Assembly: GCA_012521705.1 (NCBI GenBank)
Contig: JAAYLX010000034.1
Location: 1-61,004 of the forward strand
Origin: Clostridiaceae bacterium
GTDB taxonomy: Bacteria > Bacillota > Clostridia > DSM-8532
Length of the DNA stretch: 61,004 nt
Direction of reading: 5' to 3'
Shown here one piece after another: positions 27,654 to 37,143 of this stretch. The notes under the pieces were generated by a model. It saw nothing but the letters and a program-made list of their open reading frames with translations. It was not told the origin of the DNA and searched no databases. The translations under genes were made by a program, and so were the position numbers. Each line of letters starts with the position of its first letter. The first letter of the stretch is position 1.

Positions 27654-27664
27654 AATGAACTCCT

Positions 27665-28702
27665 TTATATTTCATCATCAAAACTAATCTGTTGGTTTTC
27701 AGCTGTTGTAACATATGTAATACCAAGATGTTCATAAGCCAGACGGGTGGCTTTTCTGCCCCGAGGCGTCTTCTGTATAAAGCCAAGCTGAATGAGGTAT
27801 GGTTCATATACATCCTCAATGGTATTGGCTTCCTCTCCTGTTGAAGCAGCAAGAGTATCAAGTCCTACCGGTCCCCCGTCAAATTTTTCAATTATGGTTC
27901 TTAATACAATTCTGTCGGTGTTGTCAAGTCCAAGATTATCTATATCCAATGCTGCAAGACCATAACGTGCAACCTCAAGATCAATCTTTCCATCAGATTT
28001 GATCTGTGCAAAATCCCGTAGCCTTTTCAAAAGGCGGTTTGCTATTCTTGGTGTCCCCCTGGAACGCATAGCAACTTCCTGAGCAGCATCCTCATCAATA
28101 TCAATTCCCAGAATGGATGCTGAACGCTTTACTATAAGTTTAAGCTCCTCGTGGGTATACAGCTCAAGACGATTTATAATGCCAAACCTGTCCCTCAAAG
28201 GAGAGGTCAGAAGCCCTAAACGGGTAGTGGCTCCGACAAGTGTGAATTTGGGAAGATCAAGACGTATTGATCTTGCGCTTGGGCCCTTTCCGATAATAAT
28301 ATCAAGGGCGAAATCTTCCATGGCAGGATAAAGTATTTCCTCGACATTGCGGTTCAGCCGGTGTATCTCATCAATAAAAAGTACATCCGACTCACCAAGA
28401 TTTGTAAGTATGGCAGCAAGATCACCGGCTTTTTCGATAGCCGGTCCTGAAGTGATTTTTATATTCACTCCAAGCTCACTGGAAATAACGCCGGCAAGTG
28501 TGGTTTTCCCAAGGCCGGGCGGACCGTACAAAAGCACATGGTCCAAAGCCTCTCCACGCTGTTTTGCCGCTTTAATAAATATCTTCAGGTTTTCCTTGAC
28601 TTTTGTTTGACCAATATATTCAGCTATGGTACGTGGCCTTAAGCATGATTCATCCTGATCAAAGGACTTATAATTCCGGCTGGTCAGTCTTTCTTCTTCC
28701 AC
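27665..28702 (-). CDS. ruvB: Holliday junction branch migration helicase RuvB
   Basis: 345 residues. AAA+ motor of the RuvAB complex. Walker [10 protein letters not shown], Walker [12 protein letters not shown], sensor [18 protein letters not shown], and the C-terminal winged helix ending [25 protein letters not shown]. Follows ruvA by 18 bases. Confidence 0.98.
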   Translation of the reverse strand: MEEERLTSRNYKSFDQDESCLRPRTIAEYIGQTKVKENLKIFIKAAKQRGEALDHVLLYGPPGLGKTTLAGVISSELGVNIKITSGPAIEKAGDLAAILTNLGESDVLFIDEIHRLNRNVEEILYPAMEDFALDIIIGKGPSARSIRLDLPKFTLVGATTRLGLLTSPLRDRFGIINRLELYTHEELKLIVKRSASILGIDIDEDAAQEVAMRSRGTPRIANRLLKRLRDFAQIKSDGKIDLEVARYGLAALDIDNLGLDNTDRIVLRTIIEKFDGGPVGLDTLAASTGEEANTIEDVYEPYLIQLGFIQKTPRGRKATRLAYEHLGITYVTTAENQQISFDDEI

Positions 28703-28720
28703 GAAACAGCCTCTCTTCCA

Positions 28721-29335
28721 TTAATTTATCATTTGCTTCAGAGCATTTTTAATAATCTGCTCAACCGAACTATCGGTATCAAAAGCTTTATTAACAGCAG
28801 TTCTTGCCTCCTGGGCGGAATAGCCCAGCATCATCAGGGCCGATACAGCCTCCTGTGCCCTGTTGTCTTCACATGGATTTTTAGCATCGACAGTCTCAAA
28901 TTCAGGCACATCTTTGTATTCTTTTTTAATCTTATCTTTTAACTCCAAAATAATCCTTTGTGCAGTTTTCTTTCCTACACCGGGTACCTTGGTAAGGCAT
29001 TCCGCATCGTCACTTAAAACTGACATGGCAAACTGATAGGGCTGCACATAGGATACTATTGAGAGTGCGACTTTCGGGCCTACCCCCGAAACCGTAAGAA
29101 GCTGATTAAACATATTAAGTTCTTCCATGGTTAAAAAACCATACAATGACTGGGTATCCTCACGTACGTAATAATGTGTATACATCTTCACGTCTGTACC
29201 AATTTCTTTGCACAAACCAAGGGAGGATACTGAAGTATAAACCCTGTATCCAACACCGTTAACATCAATAATAACGCTGTCGGAAGTACAGTGGGCAAGC
29301 TTACCTTTTAAATATGCAATCACATCAGTCACCAT
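28721..29335 (-). CDS. ruvA: Holliday junction DNA-binding protein RuvA
   Basis: 204 residues. Domain I (OB fold, IAYLKGKL...VDVNGVGYRV), domain II with two helix-hairpin-helix motifs (LLTVSGVGPKVAL and LTKVPGVGKKTAQRIILELKDK) and domain III (MMLGYSAQEARTAV). The ATG overlaps the stop of the small upstream gene by 11 bases. ruvC is not next to it. Confidence 0.97.
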   Translation of the reverse strand: MVTDVIAYLKGKLAHCTSDSVIIDVNGVGYRVYTSVSSLGLCKEIGTDVKMYTHYYVREDTQSLYGFLTMEELNMFNQLLTVSGVGPKVALSIVSYVQPYQFAMSVLSDDAECLTKVPGVGKKTAQRIILELKDKIKKEYKDVPEFETVDAKNPCEDNRAQEAVSALMMLGYSAQEARTAVNKAFDTDSSVEQIIKNALKQMIN

Positions 29336-29495
29336 TCCCTGAATAAGGAATATCTTTTACGCCTAATTTTATCTGAAGTTCATCGATGAGTTCCCTGCAG
29401 GCCTGGATCTCATCACGAAGCTCCTTTAAAAGCTCGTCCTTGATTCGAATAACTTCAATTAATTCTTCTCTCGACATTTGTTCAAGATTTACCAT
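29325..29495 (-). CDS. 56-residue coiled-coil protein between cheR and ruvA
   Basis: A short gene: ATG at 29495, stop TGA at 29325-29327. The product begins MVNLEQMSREELIEVIRIKD and is almost all charged amphipathic helix (ELLKELRDEIQACRELIDEL) with one cysteine, ending KLGVKDIPYSGNGD. GGAGG stands eight bases before the ATG, inside the end of cheR, and the stop overlaps ruvA. Codon use and spacing fit a translated gene. It is too small for a family call; it may be a partner protein or a coupling peptide. Confidence 0.75.
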   Translation of the reverse strand: MVNLEQMSREELIEVIRIKDELLKELRDEIQACRELIDELQIKLGVKDIPYSGNGD

Positions 29496-29498
29496 GGC

Positions 29499-30293
29499 TC
29501 AGCCCTCCGTTTTCTTATAGAAGAATGTCGCAATAGGTTTTAGTCCATAATTATGATAATTCATTATTTGTTCAGTACTCCCTATAAAGAGTATACCATC
29601 TTTTGTAAGAGATTTGCTAAATTCGGTAAATACCATATCCTTAGCTTCTTCGGTAAAATAGATTAAAACATTCCTACATATTATTATATCAATATCTCTG
29701 GGATAAGGGTCCCTTAATAAATTAATTTGTTTGAATTCTACACAATTTCTGACTTCCTGTGAAATCTGATAATTGTTCTCGTCTATTCTTTTAAAATGCT
29801 TGTCCAGAAATTTTTTTGGAAGTTCCCTGACGCTCCGGACATGATAAATTCCTTTTTTAGCCTTGTTCATTGCTTCAACATCAATATCCGTAGCAAGAAC
29901 TTTGATATGCTTTAAAGGAATAAACTCATTCAAAATCATTACAACAGTATATGGCTCATCTCCTGTGGAACAGGCTGAGCTCCATATTTTAATATTTTCA
30001 AGATTCTTTCTGCTGGCTATGTCCGGAATAATTTTTTCAGCGAATAACTCCCACTGTTTCGGATTTCTGTAGAACTCGGACACATTGATAGTAAGATAGT
30101 TTATGAATTCATTTTTCAGGTCTTCATTCTCTTTAATATGGTCCAGAAATGAGCAATATGTAGTGAAGCCATATTTTGAGGCGAAAGACGTGATTCGCCT
30201 CTTCATCTGCCTCTCCTTATAGAGGTTAAGATCAATAGTAGTAAAATTATAAAACTTGGTTTTAAAAAGTTCATAATCCTGAAAATTGACCAT
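29499..30293 (-). CDS. cheR: Chemotaxis protein methyltransferase CheR
   Basis: 264 residues. Methylates glutamates of chemoreceptors with S-adenosylmethionine. N-terminal helical domain with NVSEFYRNP, SAM-binding WSSACSTGDEPYT, ATDIDVEAM, NLLRDPYP, and DIIICRNVLIYF followed by GILFIGSTEQI. No receptor or other che gene is in the window. It leads the run cheR-orf-ruvAB-proC-nudF-tyrA. Confidence 0.95.
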   Translation of the reverse strand: MVNFQDYELFKTKFYNFTTIDLNLYKERQMKRRITSFASKYGFTTYCSFLDHIKENEDLKNEFINYLTINVSEFYRNPKQWELFAEKIIPDIASRKNLENIKIWSSACSTGDEPYTVVMILNEFIPLKHIKVLATDIDVEAMNKAKKGIYHVRSVRELPKKFLDKHFKRIDENNYQISQEVRNCVEFKQINLLRDPYPRDIDIIICRNVLIYFTEEAKDMVFTEFSKSLTKDGILFIGSTEQIMNYHNYGLKPIATFFYKKTEG

Positions 30294-30336
30294 CTTCGAT
30301 TACGACCCCCGTAAGGTAAAATCATCTTAATATATA

Positions 30337-30360
30337 GCAAGACCGGGAAACCGGTCTTGC
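30337..30360 (-). terminator. Hairpin downstream of ispH-rpsA
   Basis: GCAAGACCGG and CCGGTCTTGC form a perfect 10-base stem around a GAAA/TTTC loop, followed on the minus strand by TATATATT. A probable terminator although the T run is interrupted. Confidence 0.6.
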
Positions 30361-30383
30361 ATTGATTTTATTTGAATCTGAAA

Positions 30384-32411
30384 TTAATTGTTTTTCTCGT
30401 TGAGAATATCGCCGATTGTATTTGACATTTCTTCGCTGTGTTCAGTTGGAACATCCTCTTCATCTGTCTCTTCCTTAACAGCAGGTTCTTCCTCTTTTAC
30501 AGGATCTATGGGTTTTACATCCTTAATGGAGAGACTGATTTTCTTCAGCTCAGTGTTAATGTCAACAATCTTCATTTCAACTTTCTGACCGACTGAAAGC
30601 ACTTCATCAGGCTTGCCAAGTCTGACATTGGAGATCTGTGAAATATGAACCAGGCCCTCAACGCCCTCTTCAAGCTCTACAAATACCCCGAAAGGAACCA
30701 TTCTCAGTACGGTACCGGTAACAACGTCACCCACATGGTATCTTTCCTCAATATTGTACCATGGGTTGTCTTCAGCCTTTCTGTATCCTAAAGAAATTTT
30801 CTGTGTCTCTTTGTCAAATTCTGTGACACGTACTTTTACGGTATCTCCGACTTTCATAACTTCGGAAGGATCATCAATTTTCTTCCAGGACAGTTCGGAA
30901 ATATGGATAAGTCCGTCAACGCCACCGAGGTCCACAAACACACCAAATTTTGTAATGCTCTTAACTGTTCCGGTGTATTCTTTGCCAACTTCAACATTGT
31001 CCCAGAAATCAGCGGATTTTTGGGCTTTTTCTTTCTCTATAAGTACACGGCTTGAACCTACTATGCGTCTCTTGTTGGCCATTTCTATGATAAGGATTTT
31101 AATCTTCTTTCCTACATAAGGAGTAAGATCCTTGACAAATCTGTCACTTAACTGGGATGCGGGAATGAATATGCGCAAACCTTTAAAGTCTGCAACAACG
31201 CCGCCCTTGACAACCTCCTTGACGACAACCTCAATAGGAGTATTATTTTTGAAAGCCTCTTCAGCTATTTCATAACCACGGATGAAATCAACTTTTTTCT
31301 TTGATAAAGAAACATTACCTTCGCCGTCATTAATTTTTACCACAAGAGCTTCGATTTCTTTGCCGGGAACTAATTCCTTCTCAGGATCAAAGTCCGGATC
31401 ATCAAGGAACTCCTCCATCGGAATCAAACCATCAGCCTTGTAACCCAGGTCAACAAACACATCATTGTTGTTGTATCCGATAATTTTGCCTTTTACTACC
31501 TCATTGGGTCTGAGCTCAGTAAAAGTTTCTTCCAACGCTTTGTTAAAATCGATCTCGCCTTCATGCCCGTTCATCATGTCTTGCATGTGAAAAATAACCT
31601 CCTTGATTACCGATTCCGGTGTCGATGCTCCCGCGGTAATCCCTATTGTGTTAACATTTTTTTTGAAAAGAGGTAACTCATCTTTATTTTCTACAAGATA
31701 AGTCTCAGAACAGTTCTCCTTACAGATTTGATAAAGTTTCTGTGTGTTTGAGCTATTCCTTCCCCCTATTACGATCATGGCGTCGACTTTCCGGGACAAT
31801 TCATGTGCCTCAGTTTGTCTACGCACAGTCGCACTACATATTGTATCAAATTTTAATACGAATGCAAACTTTTTCTTAAGAAGTTCGCAAATCTTATCGT
31901 ATTTTGCTCCTTTGGAGGTAGTCTGTGCCACAACAGCAACTTTATTATTGCCTGGAGAAAGTTCTTCAACCTGTGATTCATCTGTTATAATCAAAGCATT
32001 TCCTTTACACCATCCATTTATTCCGATAACTTCTGGATGTTTTGGATCTCCAAATATGACAATATCATAACCTTCTTCACTCTTTTTCCTGACTATCTGA
32101 TGAATGCGTTTTACATACGGGCAGGTTGCGTCGATTATCTTAACTCCGCGTTTGTTCAGCTCCTCATATACATTTTCCCCGACTCCGTGGGCACGGATAA
32201 TAACGCAATCTCCTTCTTTGAGGGTATCGTAAGAATCCAGCACTTTAATGCCTTTCTTCTCCAGCGCATCAATGACCTGCTGGTTATGTATTAGTTCTCC
32301 GATTGTGTATATATTCCCTTTTATTTCTTCTGCATTCAAATTAAAGGCCGACTTTACTGCTTTGTCCACACCGAAACAGAAGCCGGCATTTTCTGCACGA
32401 ATTATTTTCAT
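30384..32411 (-). CDS. ispH: IspH fused to ribosomal protein S1 (four S1 domains)
   Basis: 675 residues. Residues 1-285 are HMBPP reductase, last step of the MEP isoprenoid pathway, with its 4Fe-4S cysteines in AGFCFGV, DATCPYV and TICSATV. Residues 305-635 hold four S1 RNA-binding repeats (for example DGLIHISELSWKK and EGLVHISQISNVR), followed by an acidic tail. Such fusions are known in clostridia. AAGGAG precedes the ATG. It sits in the order cmk-plsC-ispH/rpsA, the usual clostridial order. Confidence 0.96.
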   Translation of the reverse strand: MKIIRAENAGFCFGVDKAVKSAFNLNAEEIKGNIYTIGELIHNQQVIDALEKKGIKVLDSYDTLKEGDCVIIRAHGVGENVYEELNKRGVKIIDATCPYVKRIHQIVRKKSEEGYDIVIFGDPKHPEVIGINGWCKGNALIITDESQVEELSPGNNKVAVVAQTTSKGAKYDKICELLKKKFAFVLKFDTICSATVRRQTEAHELSRKVDAMIVIGGRNSSNTQKLYQICKENCSETYLVENKDELPLFKKNVNTIGITAGASTPESVIKEVIFHMQDMMNGHEGEIDFNKALEETFTELRPNEVVKGKIIGYNNNDVFVDLGYKADGLIPMEEFLDDPDFDPEKELVPGKEIEALVVKINDGEGNVSLSKKKVDFIRGYEIAEEAFKNNTPIEVVVKEVVKGGVVADFKGLRIFIPASQLSDRFVKDLTPYVGKKIKILIIEMANKRRIVGSSRVLIEKEKAQKSADFWDNVEVGKEYTGTVKSITKFGVFVDLGGVDGLIHISELSWKKIDDPSEVMKVGDTVKVRVTEFDKETQKISLGYRKAEDNPWYNIEERYHVGDVVTGTVLRMVPFGVFVELEEGVEGLVHISQISNVRLGKPDEVLSVGQKVEMKIVDINTELKKISLSIKDVKPIDPVKEEEPAVKEETDEEDVPTEHSEEMSNTIGDILNEKNN

Positions 32412-32457
32412 TTTTACTCCTTCTAATAAATTTATTATCTGAAATATTTGCTGCTTA

Positions 32458-33036
32458 TTATTGTCCGATTAGTGCGTATATTCTGTTTAATATATTCTTT
32501 GTTTCTTCAATCAGTTCAGTCTTTGTCGGGCTTTTATTTCCCTCCAGTACAAAGGTTTCACCGAAAACAAGGCGCAGGGTTGAAAACTTCTTCTTGTTCC
32601 AGACCACACCAACAGGCAAAACAGGCGCGTTGGAACGGATAGCAAACATGGCTGCTCCGCCCTTGCCTTTATTAAGATTTTTACTGGGAGTTCTTGTCCC
32701 CTCCGGGAAAATACCTACAATTTTCCCCAGTTTTAATAACTTAAAAACTGTCTTGGTTGAAGCTATGTCTCCCTTGCCCCTGTTCACCGGGAAAGCGCCA
32801 AGGGTCCTTAATATATATGCGAATATTGGATTTTTAAAGAGTTCAACTTTTGCCATAAAATGAACCTGCCTTTTCATATAGCAGGCAATTAAAATCATGT
32901 CCCAGGCGCTGGGATGATTCGCATAAAGTAAAAGTGGCCCCTCAGCGGGAATATTCTCTGTTCCTTCAACCTTTACACGGTAAAACAAAGCAAAATATAT
33001 TCTGAATAATACTTTGGCGAAATTATAAAGCAGCAT
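32458..33036 (-). CDS. plsC: 1-acyl-sn-glycerol-3-phosphate acyltransferase
   Basis: 192 residues. Makes phosphatidic acid at the inner membrane face. Catalytic NHPSAWD (NHx4D) near residue 40, and VGIFPEGTRTPS near residue 112. The start overlaps the end of cmk by 14 bases, so expression is coupled to it. Confidence 0.93.
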   Translation of the reverse strand: MLLYNFAKVLFRIYFALFYRVKVEGTENIPAEGPLLLYANHPSAWDMILIACYMKRQVHFMAKVELFKNPIFAYILRTLGAFPVNRGKGDIASTKTVFKLLKLGKIVGIFPEGTRTPSKNLNKGKGGAAMFAIRSNAPVLPVGVVWNKKKFSTLRLVFGETFVLEGNKSPTKTELIEETKNILNRIYALIGQ

Positions 33037-33712
33037 GGTTATATCCCTTTGCTTCCATTATTTTGAGAATTGCCTCAATAGTTTGCTCAATGGAAAGATT
33101 ACTGGTATCCAAAACTTCTGCATCATCAGCCTTCTTTAAAGGTGAGGCAGCTCTGTTGCTATCGTTGTAATCGCGTATTTCTATTTCTTTTTCCAGCTCT
33201 TCCAAGGTCTTTGTCAGAAGCCCCTTCTCTTTAAGTTCCGTATAACGCCTCTTTGCCCTTTCTTTTACCGAAGCGGTAAGAAAGATCTTGACCTGGGCGT
33301 TGGGTAAAACATGGGTTCCTATATCCCTTCCGTCCATAACAACGTTCTCGTTGCTTGCAATTTTCTGCTGCAGGGCAACCAGTTTCTGTCTCACTTCCGG
33401 GATAGCAGAGACATTTGAGGCTCCCATGGACACTTCATCCGTACGGATTTTATCAGATACATCCTCTCCGTCAAGGAAGATTCTCTGGGTTCCGTCCACA
33501 TACTTAATCTCAATGTTCACATCGGGCAAAATATCTAAAATTCTCTCACGGTCACGGGTGTCAATATTCATCCTTATGGCCTTCAAAGCCAGAGCCCTGT
33601 ACATTGCGCCGGTATCCAGATACATAATTCCTAAGCGTTTAGCCAGAAGTTTTGCCATCGTGCTTTTTCCTGCCCCGGATGGCCCGTCAATTGCGATTTG
33701 AATGGGTTTCAT
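33023..33712 (-). CDS. cmk: Cytidylate kinase
   Basis: 229 residues. Phosphorylates CMP and dCMP with ATP. P-loop IDGPSGAGKST, then DTGAMYRA, VMDGRDIGTHVLPNA and the C-terminal RDYNDSNRAASPLKKADDA. AGGT lies before the ATG. First gene of the cmk-plsC-ispH/rpsA unit. Confidence 0.97.
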   Translation of the reverse strand: MKPIQIAIDGPSGAGKSTMAKLLAKRLGIMYLDTGAMYRALALKAIRMNIDTRDRERILDILPDVNIEIKYVDGTQRIFLDGEDVSDKIRTDEVSMGASNVSAIPEVRQKLVALQQKIASNENVVMDGRDIGTHVLPNAQVKIFLTASVKERAKRRYTELKEKGLLTKTLEELEKEIEIRDYNDSNRAASPLKKADDAEVLDTSNLSIEQTIEAILKIMEAKGYNHAAL

Positions 33713-33754
33713 AAGTACCTCCCCAAAATTGATGCAAAATGAAAATAATATTAT

Positions 33755-34180
33755 TTATACCACTCTGTGACCTGTTCCTATTGCAATTTCATTTAGATGC
33801 AGAAGGCCTATCCCGAAAAACACTGCCACGCTTATATGATCTTCATAACGAGCAACTCCGATTTTGCCTCCCACATTTAGTCCAAGCGCTTTTGTCATTA
33901 TCTGATTCAGAGCCTCCCGGGCGGCTCCGGCAACGGCGCCCTCCTCATTATGGGCTTCAGAGATTAGTCCTTCCCTTTTTGCAGCTACTACTGACCTTTC
34001 AACAATTTTCATCACCGAATTAATAAACTCGCCGCCGTAATCAACAGCTACCGCCCTTATTCCCTTGTTCAGAAGTTTCTTTTTAAGTTCCCTTTCTTCT
34101 TCCCTGTCATTGGTAAGGGCAATCATAATGGCTGCTTTTACAACATCTTTACTGCCATAATGGGTTTCTGAATAATCCAT
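33755..34180 (-). CDS. HutP-family RNA-binding protein (probable)
   Basis: 141 residues from ATG at 34180, chosen because GGAGG stands eight bases upstream; an ATG eleven codons earlier lacks a ribosome site. The pattern VVKAAIMIALTNDREEE, VERSVVAAKREGLI, EEGAVAGAAREALNQI and the glycine-rich end GIGLLHLNEIAIGTGHRVV resembles HutP proteins, which bind L-histidine and metal and act on mRNA leaders in Bacillus. No histidine-use genes are nearby, so the target must be different. The call rests on recalled pattern similarity. Confidence 0.65.
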   Translation of the reverse strand: MDYSETHYGSKDVVKAAIMIALTNDREEERELKKKLLNKGIRAVAVDYGGEFINSVMKIVERSVVAAKREGLISEAHNEEGAVAGAAREALNQIMTKALGLNVGGKIGVARYEDHISVAVFFGIGLLHLNEIAIGTGHRVV

Positions 34181-34301
34181 GTTTATTTCCTCCACGGGAG
34201 TTTCATGATACAAACCTGTTTCTTTTGATTATATTTCAATTAATGTTTATTAACAAGAATCTCCCCGCAAATTGAAATCTGTTACCACTATTTTGAAGTG
34301 G

Positions 34302-34754
34302 TTAATTGTCATATAAAACTCTGAAAATCCGGTTGATTCCCGGATTTACCAGTACCGTACTCGAAGTAAGATCGGTTGTGACATCTCCGCTCCGGGTAAC
34401 ATAATAGACATAAAAGGGGCTGCATCCCCTTTTGAGCTTGACTTCAACGACATCCCCGTCACAAACATCCAGACTTACAGGGAAAGCGTCAACAGTTCTG
34501 TTCCTGATTCCGTTGATTAATATATCCGCGCTGTTTGGCTGATAGGGGCCAAGGCCTCCTATTGTAATTGTGCCCCGGTGAATCACAGTTTCATAGACTT
34601 TCATTACCCTTCCGTTCAGCTCATCGTCAGTGAGATTTGTCCTGTAGGGTGTTATTAAAAGCACCTGAACGACAACAAGTACTATCAACATCAGACATGC
34701 CAACGCTTTAAGCAGTTCTCCCACTTTTTCCACCTCGACAGAAATAAACGTCAA
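34302..34754 (-). CDS. Membrane-anchored protein of unknown function
   Basis: 150 residues. One membrane helix near residues 15-36 (LLKALACLMLIVLVVVQVLL), then an external beta-rich part with repeated VELK- and VYYVTRSGDVT-type strands. No motif recognised. ATG at 34754 follows the baiN-type gene by 39 bases on the same strand; GGAA-type ribosome sites are weak, and an internal start at residue 1 of the helix is possible. Confidence 0.7.
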   Translation of the reverse strand: MTFISVEVEKVGELLKALACLMLIVLVVVQVLLITPYRTNLTDDELNGRVMKVYETVIHRGTITIGGLGPYQPNSADILINGIRNRTVDAFPVSLDVCDGDVVEVKLKRGCSPFYVYYVTRSGDVTTDLTSSTVLVNPGINRIFRVLYDN

Positions 34755-34793
34755 GGTTTAGTTTTCCCTTATGTCATACTGATAATTCAGTTT

Positions 34794-36023
34794 TTACGCA
34801 CTGGTTCCGGCTGTAAATCCGGTGGAAAAAGCGATGGTGAGGTTGAAACCTCCAGTATAGCCATCCACATCTATGATTTCACCAGCAAAATAAAGGCCCT
34901 TGATGAGCTTTGATTCCATTGTGGACGGGTTTATTTCCTTGGTGGAAATGCCGCCTGCTGTTACTATTGCCTCGTCAATGGGACGGGCTTTAGACACAGT
35001 CAGTTTAAGGCTTTTCAGAAGCGAGACAAGTTTTGCCCTTTCAGCTTTAGTTATCTGGTGAACCGGCTTTTCCCTGTCTATTCCTGAGAGTTCGATTATT
35101 ACCGGTATAAGGCTTTTGGGCAACAAATCTCCCAGAGAGTTTGAGAACTGTTTTCTTGCATATTTGGCAAAATCCCGCTGTACTCTCAGGTCCAAAGCTT
35201 CCTCGCTGAGAGCGGGTTTTAAATCTATTACCAATACAGAACCTGCATATTCGCAATCAAGAATATGCCTGCTGGCACTCAAAATCATTGGCCCCGATAC
35301 ACCAAAGTGTGTAAACAGCATTTCTCCCTGGTCATGATACACTTTTGTTCCTTTATTGTCATAAACGGTAAGGCCTACATTCTTAAGAGCAAGTCCCTGA
35401 GCATCTGCAACCCATTTTTCCCGGGTTTCAAGAGGAACAAGGGAAGGTTTTGGGGGAATCAACGTATGTCCCAATTGCTGTGCCATCCTGTATCCGTCTC
35501 CTGTCGAGCCGGTGATTTGATAGGACATGCCTCCTGTTGCCAGGATGACTGAACTTAATTCATAGACATCGTTATTTTCCAGCTTAACTCCTGATACGCA
35601 CCCGTTGTCAACAAGTATTTCCTTTACAGGTGAACGGTATATGAATTTTGCCCCGTTGCCCTCAGCATAACGAATCAGAGCCTTCGCAATGTCATTGGAC
35701 CGGTCGGATTCAGGAAAAACCCTGTTTCCGCGCTCGGTCCGCAAAGGCACGTTATAATTCTCAAAAAAATCCATTACATCGATATTGTTGAATTTATTAA
35801 GACTTGAATAAAGAAACTTGCCATTTCCCGGAATATTGGCCATCAGGTCTTCCATGGAGCAGTTGTTGGTGACATTGCATCTGCCCTTGCCGGTTATCAG
35901 TATTTTCTTGCCCGCCCTGCTGTTCTTTTCAAATACAATAACTGTTTTCCCCAATGACGCCGCTCTTCCGGCAGCCATCAGTCCAGCCGCACCTGCGCCT
36001 ACTATTCCCACAATTTTTGTCAT
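34794..36023 (-). CDS. HI0933/BaiN-type FAD-dependent oxidoreductase
   Basis: 409 residues. N-terminal FAD motif VGAGAAGLMAAGRAASLGKTV, GKGRCNVTNNC near residue 50, TGGMSYQITGSTGDGY near 170, and the C-terminal GEIIDVDGYTGGFNLTIAFSTG. These are hallmarks of the HI0933 flavoprotein family; some members reduce bile acids but the general substrate is unknown. AAAGGAAATG precedes the ATG. Confidence 0.93.
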   Translation of the reverse strand: MTKIVGIVGAGAAGLMAAGRAASLGKTVIVFEKNSRAGKKILITGKGRCNVTNNCSMEDLMANIPGNGKFLYSSLNKFNNIDVMDFFENYNVPLRTERGNRVFPESDRSNDIAKALIRYAEGNGAKFIYRSPVKEILVDNGCVSGVKLENNDVYELSSVILATGGMSYQITGSTGDGYRMAQQLGHTLIPPKPSLVPLETREKWVADAQGLALKNVGLTVYDNKGTKVYHDQGEMLFTHFGVSGPMILSASRHILDCEYAGSVLVIDLKPALSEEALDLRVQRDFAKYARKQFSNSLGDLLPKSLIPVIIELSGIDREKPVHQITKAERAKLVSLLKSLKLTVSKARPIDEAIVTAGGISTKEINPSTMESKLIKGLYFAGEIIDVDGYTGGFNLTIAFSTGFTAGTSA

Positions 36024-36049
36024 ACTGTACCATTTCCTTTATAAATATC

Positions 36050-36931
36050 TTAGTCCTTGTTGAGGTCTGAGTTTTGTTCACCCTTTTCGTATACCTGATA
36101 CTCATCCCATATTTTTTCAAGCTTCACCAATGTATTATGAATCACATCTTTTCTTTTCAAACCTATGGCAACGATAAGCGCATTAATCATGGAAAGCGGT
36201 GCCACCAGCGAGTCAACAAAAGACGCCATGTCACTGCGGGCAAAAAGGCTGTAATCAGAAAGCCTTGCAAGAGGCGAAGATTCATTGTCGGTAATTGCGA
36301 TAACTGTTGCCCCCTGCTTCCGGGCAAACTCCATCGCTTTGGAAGTACGCTTGGAATAGCGGGGAAAACTGATTCCAATTACAACATCCCCGCTTCTGGC
36401 ATTAACTATCTGTTCGAAGATTTCACTGACACTTGTAGTGTTTATAACACGCACGTTTTCGAAGATAAGGTTAAAATAAAACCCCAAAAAACTTGCCAGT
36501 GGGGCTGAACTTCTTACTCCCAGAATATATATTCTGTTCGAGTTCAGAATCGCTTCAACTATTGCATTAAAGTTTGCAGGATCAGCTTCCTCCATTGTCA
36601 TCCTGATCTTGTTCAAATCGGACTGGAGGACTGTTTTAAGTACACTTTCGGATTCTATATGCTCTGAAGAAACCTCAAGTCTCTGTACAGAGGTTAAATG
36701 CCTTTTAATTACTTCCCTCAGGACCTTCTGCAACTTGGGGTAACCATCGTAGCCCAATTCAATGGCAAATCTGACAACAGTGGATTCACTGACCCCTACT
36801 GTATCACCTAATTTTGCCGCTGTCATGAAGGCGGCTTTGTCATAGTGGTCAATGATATAATCCGCTATCAGCTTCTGCCCCTTACTAAATGTTGAATAAC
36901 TGTCTTTCAGCTTTTGTAATATATTATCCAT
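36050..36931 (-). CDS. RpiR/MurR-family transcriptional regulator with SIS domain
   Basis: 293 residues. N-terminal helix-turn-helix (TAAKLGDTVGVSESTVVRFAIELGYDGYPKLQKVLR) and a C-terminal SIS sugar-phosphate-binding domain (RIYILGVRSSAPLASFLGFYF, VIGISFPRYSKRTSKAMEFARKQGATVIAITD). Likely controls an amino-sugar or sugar-phosphate pathway. No sugar operon is adjacent, so the target is unknown. Divergent from sigK. Confidence 0.92.
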   Translation of the reverse strand: MDNILQKLKDSYSTFSKGQKLIADYIIDHYDKAAFMTAAKLGDTVGVSESTVVRFAIELGYDGYPKLQKVLREVIKRHLTSVQRLEVSSEHIESESVLKTVLQSDLNKIRMTMEEADPANFNAIVEAILNSNRIYILGVRSSAPLASFLGFYFNLIFENVRVINTTSVSEIFEQIVNARSGDVVIGISFPRYSKRTSKAMEFARKQGATVIAITDNESSPLARLSDYSLFARSDMASFVDSLVAPLSMINALIVAIGLKRKDVIHNTLVKLEKIWDEYQVYEKGEQNSDLNKD

Positions 36932-37143
36932 AAAAACACCCCAAAGAGCTTATTATTACTCTTATAGCATATAGATTTGCAGGATAAAAATCAAGATCTT
37001 GCATAATTCTGCGGAAGAAGCTACATACAAAACCGTTTTGAAATCCGCATAATATTTGTAGTAATCAGTATCTATTTTTGTAGCAATTCAATTTTACAAT
37101 GCATATATTAGTTTTATGGCAACTAAGGTTTGTGAGGTAGAAA

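Noticed and set aside
36932-37143. SigE-type promoter for sigK
   Set aside because: GCATATATTAG resembles a -10 box but no convincing -35 element with 13-15 base spacing was found, so I did not list it.
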